Shown in pieces: positions 52,093-60,061 of a stretch of DNA of 64,000 bases. This DNA is from DASXUG01 sp964620425 (GTDB taxonomy: Bacteria; Pseudomonadota; Gammaproteobacteria; Burkholderiales; Methylophilaceae). Location of the stretch: assembly GCA_964620425.1 (NCBI GenBank), contig CAZUGV010000002.1:186001-250000 (forward strand). Reading direction: 5' to 3'. Below the pieces are notes generated by a model. That model was not told where the DNA came from. It saw only the letters and a list, made by a program, of their open reading frames with translations, and did not search any database. The position numbers and the translations under genes were made by a program. Within the stretch, counting starts at the first letter, position 1, and every line of letters begins with the position of its first letter.

Positions 52093-53733
52093 ATGTTGCA
52101 TGAAACACGGTTAAGTGTGAAAAATTCGAAAAAAATGACTACCACTCTAGCGTTGTTAGTGCTGGGTTTGTTGCATGGGCAGGCTGCATTGGCAAATAAC
52201 GATACGATATTACGTGTGTGTGCAGACCCAGGAAACATGCCTATTTCAAACGATAAAGGAGAAGGGTTTTCTAACAAAATAGCCCAAATAATTGCTGAAA
52301 GTATGGGGAAAACGGTGAGTTATTTTTATCGTCCATATTTAAACCGTGGGTTAACACGTCAAACGTTTGATAACAACGAGTGCGATATTTTGATGGATAT
52401 GACGCCAGAAGATGAGCGCATGATGACCACGATGCCGTTATACAAAAGTACTTTTGTATTGGCTTACAGAAGTGATAAGGGTATCAATATTCAAAATTTA
52501 TCGGACGCAAAGTTACTCAATGATTATAAGGTGGGCGTGTTTCAACACTCTGCGATTCGTACTGTGTTGCAGGAGCATGGCATTAATCGCAACAACACGG
52601 TAGTACGAACTATTGCCCATGATGCAGATTTAAGGCCTGAGCGTCAGCCACATATGGATGTACAACTTATGTTGGATGGTCAATACGATGTAGCGGCGAT
52701 TTGGGGGCCAATGGCAGGTTGGTACAAAACCATCAAAAATGCGCCAATCACCATCGTTCCAGTGAATATGATGGATGACACCACGCCAATGGAGTTTCCA
52801 CTAGCGATTGGTATGCGTAGAAATGCTAAAGAACTGAAAATGAAAATTGAAACGGCCATGCTAAAAGAGAAAGACAAAATCAAGCAAGTGTTTGTTGATT
52901 ATGGTGTGCCATTAGTGGAGTGTAGTGATTGTGTGGTCTCAGGCAACTTGCCTTCACATGGTGCTTACAAACCTATCGTAAGAAAAGCGCATGTACCCCC
53001 ACAATCTGATGTCGCAACCTTACCAGCAAGAATCGATGATGCTTTGAAGCAAGGTTCAACACTAGAGCAAGAGCTGCATAACGCAACTATTGCCCGTGAT
53101 AATCCACGGATTGAATATTTATTAACGCGTGGTGCTAAGGTAGATACACAGGATACCGATGGTCAAACACCTTTAATGGTTGCAGCTAAAACTGGGGACT
53201 TGAGCGTAATTAACGGATTGCTGGCCTATAAAGCTAACCCAAACCTAAAAGATCATGATGGTTGGACTGCAGCCATGCATGCCGTCAAACTGAATGACCC
53301 TAAAATATTTAGATTGCTTGGGCAATATAAGGCCGATTTTAATATTGTGAATAAAGACAATATGTCAGCGTTAGCAATGGCTGTGTTTGATAACAAGGCC
53401 AATGCGGCAGTTGCAATGTTAGACAATAATGCCAACCCGGATTTGGCGCTGGGCGGTGCAAAATACAACGCGTTAATGCTGGCGGTGAAAAAAGGGAATT
53501 TACAAATGGCGCAAACGTTGTTGCAGTATAAAGCCAACCCAAATGCTAAAAATGCAGGTGGGCTAACCCCATTGATGATTGCAGCTTTTGGCGATCAAGA
53601 CATGATTATTTCTCTATTACTTAAAGCAGGTGCAAACCCCAGCTTGAAAGATGCAGAGGGCAAAACAGCAATGGCGTTAGCCAAAGAAAATGATGCACAA
53701 AAAGCCATCAGTCAGCTTCAACAGGCTCTGTAA
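52093..53733 (+). CDS. xoxJ: XoxJ-like periplasmic binding protein fused to ankyrin repeats
   Basis: 546 aa from the ATG at 52093 (AAGGAG nine bases upstream). Signal peptide ending near AALA. Residues ~38-290 are the MxaJ/XoxJ bilobed binding-protein fold (LRVCADPGNMPISNDKGEGFSNKIAQIIAE, CDILMDMTPEDERM, YDVAAIWGPMAGWYK), thought to assist MDH activation. Residues ~325-540 are five to six ankyrin repeats (DTDGQTPLMVAAKTGDLSVINGLLAYKANPN, GGLTPLMIAAFGDQDMIISLLLKAGANP). Ordinary MxaJ/XoxJ proteins lack the repeats, so this is roughly twice the usual size. The fusion is in one frame with no stop. Confidence 0.88.
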   Translation: MLHETRLSVKNSKKMTTTLALLVLGLLHGQAALANNDTILRVCADPGNMPISNDKGEGFSNKIAQIIAESMGKTVSYFYRPYLNRGLTRQTFDNNECDILMDMTPEDERMMTTMPLYKSTFVLAYRSDKGINIQNLSDAKLLNDYKVGVFQHSAIRTVLQEHGINRNNTVVRTIAHDADLRPERQPHMDVQLMLDGQYDVAAIWGPMAGWYKTIKNAPITIVPVNMMDDTTPMEFPLAIGMRRNAKELKMKIETAMLKEKDKIKQVFVDYGVPLVECSDCVVSGNLPSHGAYKPIVRKAHVPPQSDVATLPARIDDALKQGSTLEQELHNATIARDNPRIEYLLTRGAKVDTQDTDGQTPLMVAAKTGDLSVINGLLAYKANPNLKDHDGWTAAMHAVKLNDPKIFRLLGQYKADFNIVNKDNMSALAMAVFDNKANAAVAMLDNNANPDLALGGAKYNALMLAVKKGNLQMAQTLLQYKANPNAKNAGGLTPLMIAAFGDQDMIISLLLKAGANPSLKDAEGKTAMALAKENDAQKAISQLQQAL

Positions 53734-53740
53734 TATAAAA

Positions 53741-53796
53741 CTTAGGCGTTAGGATTAAATCCCACTGTCATTTGGGAGTTAATCCGTAAGCTTTTT
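53741..53796 (+). terminator. Terminator after the xoxJ-ankyrin gene
   Basis: Stem GGATTAA..TCCCA / TGGGA..TTAATCC (53752-53785), extended by CTTA/TAAG, then CTTTTTG. Imperfect but plausible. Confidence 0.65.
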
Positions 53797-53873
53797 GAAG
53801 CCTCCATCGTTTAATGTCGTGCAATTTTTGAATACATTATTAATTGAGTTATCACTTGAAAGGTTTTTTTGAT

Positions 53874-54440
53874 ATGAACTGTCGTTATTTAACCATTTTT
53901 GCTTTAGCAGGGTTATTGGCTTTTGCTACATGCGCGGTTGCCGCAGATGCACCTACAGACGCTGCGCCTGCCGTGGGTGCTGATGGCTTTGCAATCCCTC
54001 AACAAAAAAAGGCCATGGGAGATGCTCCACCGCCTCCAGCAGATGTGATGACACCATTAGAGCGTGTCAAGGCTACACCGATTGGTCAGCTTAAAAACCC
54101 CTACGCGAATGATCCTGAAATGCCGAAATGGGGGCAAAAGCGTTTTATGAGTAACAGTTGTAATGGTTGTCATGGCGGTACAGGTGGTGGTGGCATGTGC
54201 CCGCCCTTGTCAAATGAGACATGGGTTTATGGCAGTGATGACGACACCTTATTTCGTTTAATTGCGCTTGGTAGCGATGAACTGCAAAAACATTTGGGTA
54301 CTGGACGTAAAGGTCGTGAGAATGTAGTGGGTCCGATGCCCGCGTTTGGTGGAATCATTAAAACCGATGACGAGATTTGGCGCATTATTTCATTTATCCG
54401 TACAACTTATCGTGGTGATCCCTCACGTAAAAACTGGTAG
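53874..54440 (+). CDS. xoxG: Periplasmic c-type cytochrome XoxG (electron acceptor of XoxF)
   Basis: 188 aa from the ATG at 53874; signal peptide ending near AVAA. One heme site, C96-N-G-C99-H100 (SCNGCHGGTGGGG), and the likely axial Met155 in VGPMPAFGG, the layout of cytochrome cL-type MDH acceptors (MxaG/XoxG). Ala/Pro-rich N-terminal segment. Directly downstream of xoxJ and four bases before the YVTN gene. Assignment rests on family look and position after xoxF-xoxJ. Confidence 0.87.
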   Translation: MNCRYLTIFALAGLLAFATCAVAADAPTDAAPAVGADGFAIPQQKKAMGDAPPPPADVMTPLERVKATPIGQLKNPYANDPEMPKWGQKRFMSNSCNGCHGGTGGGGMCPPLSNETWVYGSDDDTLFRLIALGSDELQKHLGTGRKGRENVVGPMPAFGGIIKTDDEIWRIISFIRTTYRGDPSRKNW

Positions 54441-54444
54441 TTGA

Positions 54445-55419
54445 ATGTACCAATTTATGCCAGCTTCCCAAGTACTGAGTTTGCTTTTACTCAGTACTTG
54501 GTTGGTATCACAACTTGCAATGGCTGCACCTTTTGCTTATGTGACCAATCAAGGTGCGGATTCAGTTTCTGTGGTGGATTTAGCCTCAAATCAAGTGCAA
54601 CAGACTATCCCCGTGGGTAAAGCACCAGTGGGCGTTGCGATAGATAGTATCAATAATCGAGTTTATATCTCAAATGTAGAGGGACATACTGTCTCGGTGA
54701 TTGATATGGCTGTTAATCAAGTGTCCGCGGTTATCCAGTTCCAGATTGCGCCAGTAGGTTTGGCTGTCAGTAGAGATGGCTCGAAATTATACGTGGCTGA
54801 TTGGTATCAAGACCAAGTAATTGCTGTTGATGCACAAAACACAAATGTGCGACAAGTTATACAGGTAGGTAAAGCCCCTGCGGGTATGGTGTTGAGTCGA
54901 GAAGGCGCGAGTTTGTATGTTGCTAATCGTGATAGTAATAATGTCAGCGTCATTGATACGCGTACAAACAAAGTGACACACATCATCCCTGCTGGTAAGC
55001 ACCCGTTTGGTCTGGGGTTAGGTGGCAATGGACGAGATCTTTATGTAGTCAATGTTGAGAGTAACTCAGTCTCTCTGATTGATACACATAGAGATCAAGT
55101 CATCAACACCATAAAGGTTGGTGAGCACCCATATTGTGTTACGAGTAATGTAGATGGAACTCGTATTTACGTGACGAATACTCACGAAGATACTGTTTCT
55201 GTCATTGATAGCAAATTACAAAAGGTCATCGCCACCGTGCGTGTCGGTGGCACGCCAGAAGGCATTGCTTACGACAGCAAGCTGCATCGTGTTTATGTTG
55301 CCAGTTGGATGGACAATGCTCTTGATGTGATTGATGCCAAAACCAATCAAACCATGAGTCGCATTCCCACAGGGCTCAATAGCCGTGCTTTTGGTCAGTT
55401 TATTGGTTATCCAAAATAG
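54445..55419 (+). CDS. Secreted YVTN-repeat beta-propeller protein (first copy)
   Basis: 324 aa. Hydrophobic leader to about residue 28 (AMAAPFAYV), then seven YVTN blades: FAYVTNQGADSVSVVDLASNQVQQTIPVGKAPVGVAI, VYISNVEGHTVSVIDM, LYVANRDSNNVSVIDTRTNK, etc. Such propellers accompany PQQ-dependent alcohol dehydrogenase systems. A binding or shuttle role is guessed, with no active-site residues visible. It starts four bases after xoxG, so they share a transcript. Confidence 0.85.
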   Translation: MYQFMPASQVLSLLLLSTWLVSQLAMAAPFAYVTNQGADSVSVVDLASNQVQQTIPVGKAPVGVAIDSINNRVYISNVEGHTVSVIDMAVNQVSAVIQFQIAPVGLAVSRDGSKLYVADWYQDQVIAVDAQNTNVRQVIQVGKAPAGMVLSREGASLYVANRDSNNVSVIDTRTNKVTHIIPAGKHPFGLGLGGNGRDLYVVNVESNSVSLIDTHRDQVINTIKVGEHPYCVTSNVDGTRIYVTNTHEDTVSVIDSKLQKVIATVRVGGTPEGIAYDSKLHRVYVASWMDNALDVIDAKTNQTMSRIPTGLNSRAFGQFIGYPK

Positions 55420-55442
55420 CCAGCATGCGGGTGACTAAATAA

Positions 55443-55976
55443 ATGAGACGGTTGATATACATTTTGCTGTTATTTTCAATCAATGTGATGGCTTGTGGCC
55501 CAAACCCACAAAAAGTGGTTGAAAAAATAGTGATAAAGGGCAAGCCAGAGATGGTATGGTCAGTCGTTGGTGACTTTGAGAGGATGCATCAATGGCATCC
55601 TGATGTCATCAACACAATGGGTGATCGCACATTAGATAGCGCTGGGAATGTAGCCGTTTTTCGTACACTGCAACTTAAAAATGGCGGCAAATTGATTGAG
55701 CGCTTGCGTGAGACCCAAGCGGGTGAGATGAAGTTGGGCACGGTGATGGACAGTGGTGATATGGCAGTGAGTAACTACTCTGATGCACTCACTGTCAGTA
55801 CAACGATGCATAGCAATGAAACGGAAGTGACTTGGACGGGGCGATTTAATAATAAAGCCAACTTATTGGTAGCCCCAGCAGACCAAGATAACAACACCGC
55901 AATTGCAGCCGTTCAGCAATTTTATCAGCATGGGCTAAATGGTCTTAAGGCTTATATTGAAACAGTACAAAAGTAA
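55443..55976 (+). CDS. MxaD-like SRPBCC protein 1 (possible lipoprotein)
   Basis: 177 aa, START/SRPBCC fold. Opening VVEKIVIKGKPEMVWSVVGDFERMHQWHPDVINT is MxaD-like; MxaD is a periplasmic protein that aids MDH-cytochrome cL interaction. The leader MRRLIYILLLFSINVMAC offers a lipobox-like VMAC (Cys18), unlike copies 2 and 3, so it may be membrane-anchored. First of three tandem paralogues (gap 23 bases from the YVTN gene). Confidence 0.82.
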   Translation: MRRLIYILLLFSINVMACGPNPQKVVEKIVIKGKPEMVWSVVGDFERMHQWHPDVINTMGDRTLDSAGNVAVFRTLQLKNGGKLIERLRETQAGEMKLGTVMDSGDMAVSNYSDALTVSTTMHSNETEVTWTGRFNNKANLLVAPADQDNNTAIAAVQQFYQHGLNGLKAYIETVQK

Positions 55977-55996
55977 ATTTCAAAAAGGAGAGAAAG

Positions 55997-56536
55997 ATGA
56001 AGTGTGTTTTTACAGTATTAGGTTTAGCGATGTTCTTGCCATTTTCTGCTAGCGCCGCAAATGCGCCAAGCCAGCAAAAAGTGATTCGTGAAGTGGTTAT
56101 TAAAGCCACACCAGAAAAAGTGTGGGGCATGGTGAAAGATTTCGGCAATATTCAGAAATGGCATCCAGCTGTCGAAAGCACTACGACTGAGACCAAAGCA
56201 GATGAGTCAGGTGAGCAGCTATTGCATCGCACATTGACCTTAAAAGGTGGCGGAACGATTTTAGAGAAGCAAACAATTAACTCAGATGAAGAAATGAAAA
56301 TTGAATATCGCATTGTGGAGGGTGTTTTGCCTGTCAGTGGCTACCGTTCAAATATGGTGGTAAAGGCTGGCCCAGCTACAGGTGACTCCACAGTGACTTG
56401 GACTGGCCGCTTTTACAACAAGGCGAACAAAGTGGATGCGCCCAAAGGTGAGGATAATGAAACTGCCGTAAAAGCCATAGAAGGTGTATATGACAGCGGC
56501 TTGGCCAATTTAAAGAAAGTGCTTGAAGCGCAATAG
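55997..56536 (+). CDS. MxaD-like SRPBCC protein 2
   Basis: 179 aa. Signal peptide ending SASAAN, then VIREVVIKATPEKVWGMVKDFGNIQKWHPAVEST, which lines up with the other two copies; later TVTWTGRFYNKANKVDAPKGEDNETAVKAI also matches. Good ribosome binding site (AGGAGAG). The three copies differ enough to be old duplications. Periplasmic by signal peptide; role in MDH maturation or electron transfer inferred from MxaD. Confidence 0.85.
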   Translation: MKCVFTVLGLAMFLPFSASAANAPSQQKVIREVVIKATPEKVWGMVKDFGNIQKWHPAVESTTTETKADESGEQLLHRTLTLKGGGTILEKQTINSDEEMKIEYRIVEGVLPVSGYRSNMVVKAGPATGDSTVTWTGRFYNKANKVDAPKGEDNETAVKAIEGVYDSGLANLKKVLEAQ

Positions 56537-56584
56537 CTATCGCCTTTTTGGCACGAATATATTTTTACAAAATAGGAAGAAATA

Positions 56585-57127
56585 ATGAAACGTTTGATAT
56601 TGCTGTGCATCGCTTGTTTAATGCCTTTTTCTGCTTATGCGCACGGACCAAGTGGTCAAAAAGTGGTAAAAGAATTTACTGTAAAAGCCGAACCAGCCAA
56701 GGTTTGGGCTGTTGTTAAAGATTTTGGTGCGATTGGTAAATGGCATCCAGATGTTGTCAGTGTAAAACTTGATGAAAAGAAAGATGCTGAAACAGGAGCA
56801 TCTTTACCGCATCGTTTCGTAACACTTAAAAATGGTAAAACCTTTTTAGAAAAGTTACGTGAAGTTAACGATGAAGAAATGAAGCTAGACTATAAAATGA
56901 TTGATGGCGCTGAAAGTACGATAGCTGTAAGCAACTACCGCACGGTATTTCAAGTAAAAGCGGGTGCAGCTAAAGGTGAATCAACTGTTACTTTAACAGC
57001 GCGCTTTTATAATAAAGCCAACACCATGGAAGCCCCACCAGGTGAGGATAACCCCGCTGCCAATAAAGCAATTAATGAACTTTATGATGCAGCGGCGACA
57101 GGGCTAAAGGCGACACTAGAGAAGTAA
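56585..57127 (+). CDS. MxaD-like SRPBCC protein 3
   Basis: 180 aa. Signal peptide ending SAYA, then VVKEFTVKAEPAKVWAVVKDFGAIGKWHPDVVSV and, near the end, STVTLTARFYNKANTMEAPPGEDNPAANKAI. AGGAAG precedes the ATG. It resembles copy 2 more than copy 1 by eye. 48-base gap to copy 2, so one transcript is likely. Confidence 0.85.
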   Translation: MKRLILLCIACLMPFSAYAHGPSGQKVVKEFTVKAEPAKVWAVVKDFGAIGKWHPDVVSVKLDEKKDAETGASLPHRFVTLKNGKTFLEKLREVNDEEMKLDYKMIDGAESTIAVSNYRTVFQVKAGAAKGESTVTLTARFYNKANTMEAPPGEDNPAANKAINELYDAAATGLKATLEK

Positions 57128-57257
57128 ATAAAACATTAGACAAGTAAATGAAAATAGATTGACATTGATTTTGGGCGGGATGAAAGCACCATAGATTTAA
57201 CCGAAAGTTGATTTAACTGAAATTTTGCATTTAACTAAAATTTTTAGGGATTCTAAT

Positions 57258-57701
57258 ATGAACAACATTAGATTAATGATCACGTTATTATGTTTTTCTG
57301 GGTGGCTTTCAACACACGCAAAATTAGTGTCAGCCGAAGATAAAAGCGCAAACCAAAACATCAATCCGCTTATTGGTACTTGGGAGTGGACGAACATTAA
57401 AAATAGTTGCAATGAAACCTATATTTTTGCAACGGATGGATCAAGTTACATCACGAGTGGTAAAGAAACTTCAAAAGCAAGTTATAAAATTTCAGAAAAA
57501 CCCTCAGAAAAAGGGTTTTATAAAGTCACTTTGAAAATTGAGCAAGACCTCGGCGGTGTCGATTGTTCAGAAGAAACGGCTGACAACACGGGGCAGGAGT
57601 ATACCAATTACTTATCATTTCATCCTTCTGGCAACCAATATGTAGTCTGTGAAAAAGAAACCACAGACAGTTGTGTTGGTCCATTGAGGAAGCTTAAATA
57701 A
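57258..57701 (+). CDS. Secreted protein of unknown function (lipocalin-like small domain)
   Basis: 147 aa, not recognised. ATG at 57258 with AGGGA upstream, signal peptide to about residue 27 (LVSAED). The mature part starts INPLIGTWEWTNIKNSCNETYIFATDGSSYITSG, i.e. the 'GTW' opening of small lipocalin-like beta-barrels; four Cys (NSCNE, GVDCSE, VVCEK, SCVG) could form two disulfides. It lies 130 bases after the third MxaD-like gene and 20 bases before the next gene. Confidence 0.6.
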   Translation: MNNIRLMITLLCFSGWLSTHAKLVSAEDKSANQNINPLIGTWEWTNIKNSCNETYIFATDGSSYITSGKETSKASYKISEKPSEKGFYKVTLKIEQDLGGVDCSEETADNTGQEYTNYLSFHPSGNQYVVCEKETTDSCVGPLRKLK

Positions 57702-57720
57702 AGCTTGATATTGGCCGTTC

Positions 57721-58410
57721 ATGTTTGTTAATCGGCTGATGAAGCATAAACGTTTACTTGCTTGCATATTTTTTACGCTGGCATGGGGGCGTTTTCTATT
57801 GGCAAACCCTGCGGATGAAACATCAACCACTGAGTTGAGTGAGTCTTTAAAATTGCAAGGATTCAAAAAACTCAAAGACCAGCCAGAGTTTAATCTTACG
57901 GATAATTACATCGTTTCAAAACCGCCAATTCAAAAAGAAATAAACACTCGCGATGTCCTCTATAAAAATGGATATCAGTTGATCATTCGTGATTACTTTG
58001 AAGTGCAAGGTCGCGTGTTATCCAAAAGAAACTATTTAGGCGACGAGCGTGCAGATATTTCACCCATGGACATGGCTTTGGGCTGGGGCAAAATGTCCGA
58101 TATGAGTTTTTTGCAACAAGTTGAATTCAGACAAAATAATCGTTTTTTGTACTGGCATGTCAATGAATTTCCAATGTCGCGCAAAGAGCTAGAGGCATCC
58201 GCAAGCAATATGCATTTGATTCCAGAAGATGAAAATATTGCACAACAATTGAAAACCATTAAAAAAGGCCAAGTGGTGACGCTATATGGTTACCTTGTAG
58301 ATGTTAAAGCCCCAGATGATTTTATTTGGGCAACTTCAAGAAGCCGTGAAGATTCAGGCGATGGTGCTTGCGAAATAATCTATGTGAAAAATGTCAAAAT
58401 TCGCCAATAG
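57721..58410 (+). CDS. Secreted conserved hypothetical protein
   Basis: 229 aa. Hydrophobic leader (LLACIFFTLAWGRFLLA), Ser/Glu/Lys-rich N-terminal part, then a domain containing YFEVQGRVLSKRNYLGDERADISPMDMALGWGKMSDMSFL, RFLYWHVNEFPMSRKELEASASNMHLIPEDENI and VVTLYGYLVDVKAPDDFIWATSRSREDSGDGACEIIYVKNVKI. I recall similar 'DxxxGWGxMSD...YW' proteins of unknown function in other proteobacteria but cannot name the family. Position in the xox locus may be incidental. Confidence 0.6.
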   Translation: MFVNRLMKHKRLLACIFFTLAWGRFLLANPADETSTTELSESLKLQGFKKLKDQPEFNLTDNYIVSKPPIQKEINTRDVLYKNGYQLIIRDYFEVQGRVLSKRNYLGDERADISPMDMALGWGKMSDMSFLQQVEFRQNNRFLYWHVNEFPMSRKELEASASNMHLIPEDENIAQQLKTIKKGQVVTLYGYLVDVKAPDDFIWATSRSREDSGDGACEIIYVKNVKIRQ

Positions 58411-58609
58411 CATGTCTATATTTAATAAAGTTGCTAGCAATCATGATATATCTGATGCCACTCATTGCAACAAGTGTTAGCCATATGTAGTCACTCAAAT
58501 CGCATCGGCGTTCAGTAAAATCAAACACTGATTCAACGCTCTCTTGAAAAATAGCGTGACAATTGTTTTTTCAATTTCTATCAATTTCTAATTGTTGCGA
58601 GAGCTATGA

Positions 58610-58639
58610 TTGAGCCAAGATCGCTAAATTAGGGATAAT
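58610..58639 (+). promoter_or_regulatory. Promoter-like sequence upstream of the second YVTN gene
   Basis: TTGAGC (58610-58615), 18-base spacer, GATAAT (58634-58639). Confidence 0.4.
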
Positions 58640-58752
58640 TTCATAGATGTTATTGTGAGTAATTTCCTATCATAGAAGGGGGTAATTCCATATGCTGTGA
58701 CTATGCTATTCGTGATTAAAAGTAATAGAAAATTGATGCGCGTTGCCCAATA

Positions 58753-58785
58753 AGCTGAGCAAAGAAATTTGCGCAGCTTTTTTTT
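58753..58785 (+). terminator. Rho-independent terminator in front of the second YVTN gene
   Basis: AGCTGAGCAAA / TTTGCGCAGCT with a GAAA loop (one A-G mismatch), then seven or more T. It lies 36 bases before the YVTN start and 343 bases after the previous stop, so it ends either a leader or a small RNA. Confidence 0.85.
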
Positions 58786-58820
58786 GAGTTTCGCCTCCCA
58801 CACCACAACAAGGTATGCAA

Positions 58821-59786
58821 ATGATGAGTCATCAGCTAGGTAAATGTATTTTTTTAGGCGTGATCGGTTTGTGGGTTTCCACGTTGCAGGCTGCAACTTA
58901 CGCTTATGTGCCGAATGAAAAAGACGGTACTGTTTCAGTGATTGATACGCAAACAGACCAAGTGGTTAATCTGATGCCGAAAAAAGGCGCGTTTGGTGAC
59001 AAAATTCAGGCGGTGGCTATTCACCCGAATGGAAAAAAATTGTACGTTGTTGTGCGCGATAAAAACGCAGTCGCCATTGTGGATTTGGCAAAAGGGGAGC
59101 AGGAAAAAATTGTAAAAGTGGGGGATGAGCCAGAGGGCATAGATATTTCACCCGATGGTAATACTTTAGCCGCTTGTTTAGAGGAAGAAAATGCGATTTC
59201 GTTTGTTGATTTAACCACATCAAAACTCATTTACACTGCAAAAATACAGGGTAGAAATCCTGAGCATTGTGTTTTCTCAAGTGACGGTACTTGGTTGTTA
59301 GCAAGTAATGAAAAAAGTGGTGATGTTGATGTGATTGATGTGTCTAAACACAAATCAGTGCATTTAATTAAAGCCACCAAGCATCCGCGTGGTATTGGAT
59401 TTACGCCCAATGGAAAGCTTGCTTATATCGCGAATGAGGCTGCCAATTTGGTGGAGGTGGTTTCGGTTGGTGATTGGAAAATAGTAGAGCGTATTCCAGT
59501 GGGCTTACGCTCAAATGGTGTCAAAGTTTCACATGATGGGCAACGTGTTTATATTACCAATGGCGGTGATGGCAATGTCAGCGTCATTGAAACTGCAACC
59601 AATAAGGTGGTTGCAACAGTGCCTGTGGGTAAGCGCCCATGGAATATGGCATTGACCCCAGATGACAAAAAACTATACGTAGCCAATGGGCGCAGTAATA
59701 GTGTGTCTGTGATTGATACGGTTAAAAATGAAGTGATCACTGAAATTCCAGTCGGGCAATTGCCTTGGGGTGTAGTAATTCATTAG
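58821..59786 (+). CDS. Secreted YVTN-repeat beta-propeller protein (second copy)
   Basis: 321 aa from the ATG at 58821 (AAGG seven bases upstream; ATG 58815 also in frame). Signal peptide ending LQAATYAYV, then seven blades such as TYAYVPNEKDGTVSVIDTQTDQVVN, VYITNGGDGNVSVIETATNKVVATVPVGKRPWNMAL and LYVANGRSNSVSVIDTVKNEVITEIPVGQLPWGVVI. Related to, but clearly diverged from, the copy at 54.4 kb. Preceded by a terminator-containing leader, followed by mxaR 275 bases later. Confidence 0.85.
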   Translation: MMSHQLGKCIFLGVIGLWVSTLQAATYAYVPNEKDGTVSVIDTQTDQVVNLMPKKGAFGDKIQAVAIHPNGKKLYVVVRDKNAVAIVDLAKGEQEKIVKVGDEPEGIDISPDGNTLAACLEEENAISFVDLTTSKLIYTAKIQGRNPEHCVFSSDGTWLLASNEKSGDVDVIDVSKHKSVHLIKATKHPRGIGFTPNGKLAYIANEAANLVEVVSVGDWKIVERIPVGLRSNGVKVSHDGQRVYITNGGDGNVSVIETATNKVVATVPVGKRPWNMALTPDDKKLYVANGRSNSVSVIDTVKNEVITEIPVGQLPWGVVIH

Positions 59787-59925
59787 TTTTTATCTGAAGC
59801 TGATTCGATCATTCATTAGCAGCCTACCAATGGATAAAATTCTGCGTGAGCTAGTTGCCTTTGTTTAACGACACAATGGTACAGGCCGAGGTTGCAACAC
59901 TTGATATTGGCAAAATAATTGCTCG

Positions 59926-59958
59926 AAAAATCTCCTTTTCGAATATCGAAGATTTTTA
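59926..59958 (+). terminator. Weak terminator-like hairpin after the second YVTN gene
   Basis: AAAAATCT / AGATTTTT (8 bp) with an inner TTCGA/TCGAA pairing and a T-rich right arm. A/T-rich and therefore uncertain. Confidence 0.4.
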
Positions 59959-60061
59959 ATTAAACATCTTGTAATCATTAGGAGTTTATCCCTAGTGCTA
60001 GGTGAATATTTCAGAGAATAATTGAACTCTAATCTCAATAAAAGTTAAGAATAAAAAACCT

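Larger units (their letters stand above)
58411..58814 (+). other. 404-base intergenic region with promoter and terminator
   Basis: No coding ORF supported. It contains a promoter-like pair (58610-58639) and an orphan terminator (58753-58785) just before the second YVTN gene; the roughly 140 bases between could be a leader or an sRNA. Confidence 0.55.

Noticed and set aside
58624..58896. Minus-strand open frame of 90 codons overlapping the second YVTN gene
   Set aside because: It runs across the plus-strand terminator and into a well-supported signal peptide; no ribosome site or family similarity.
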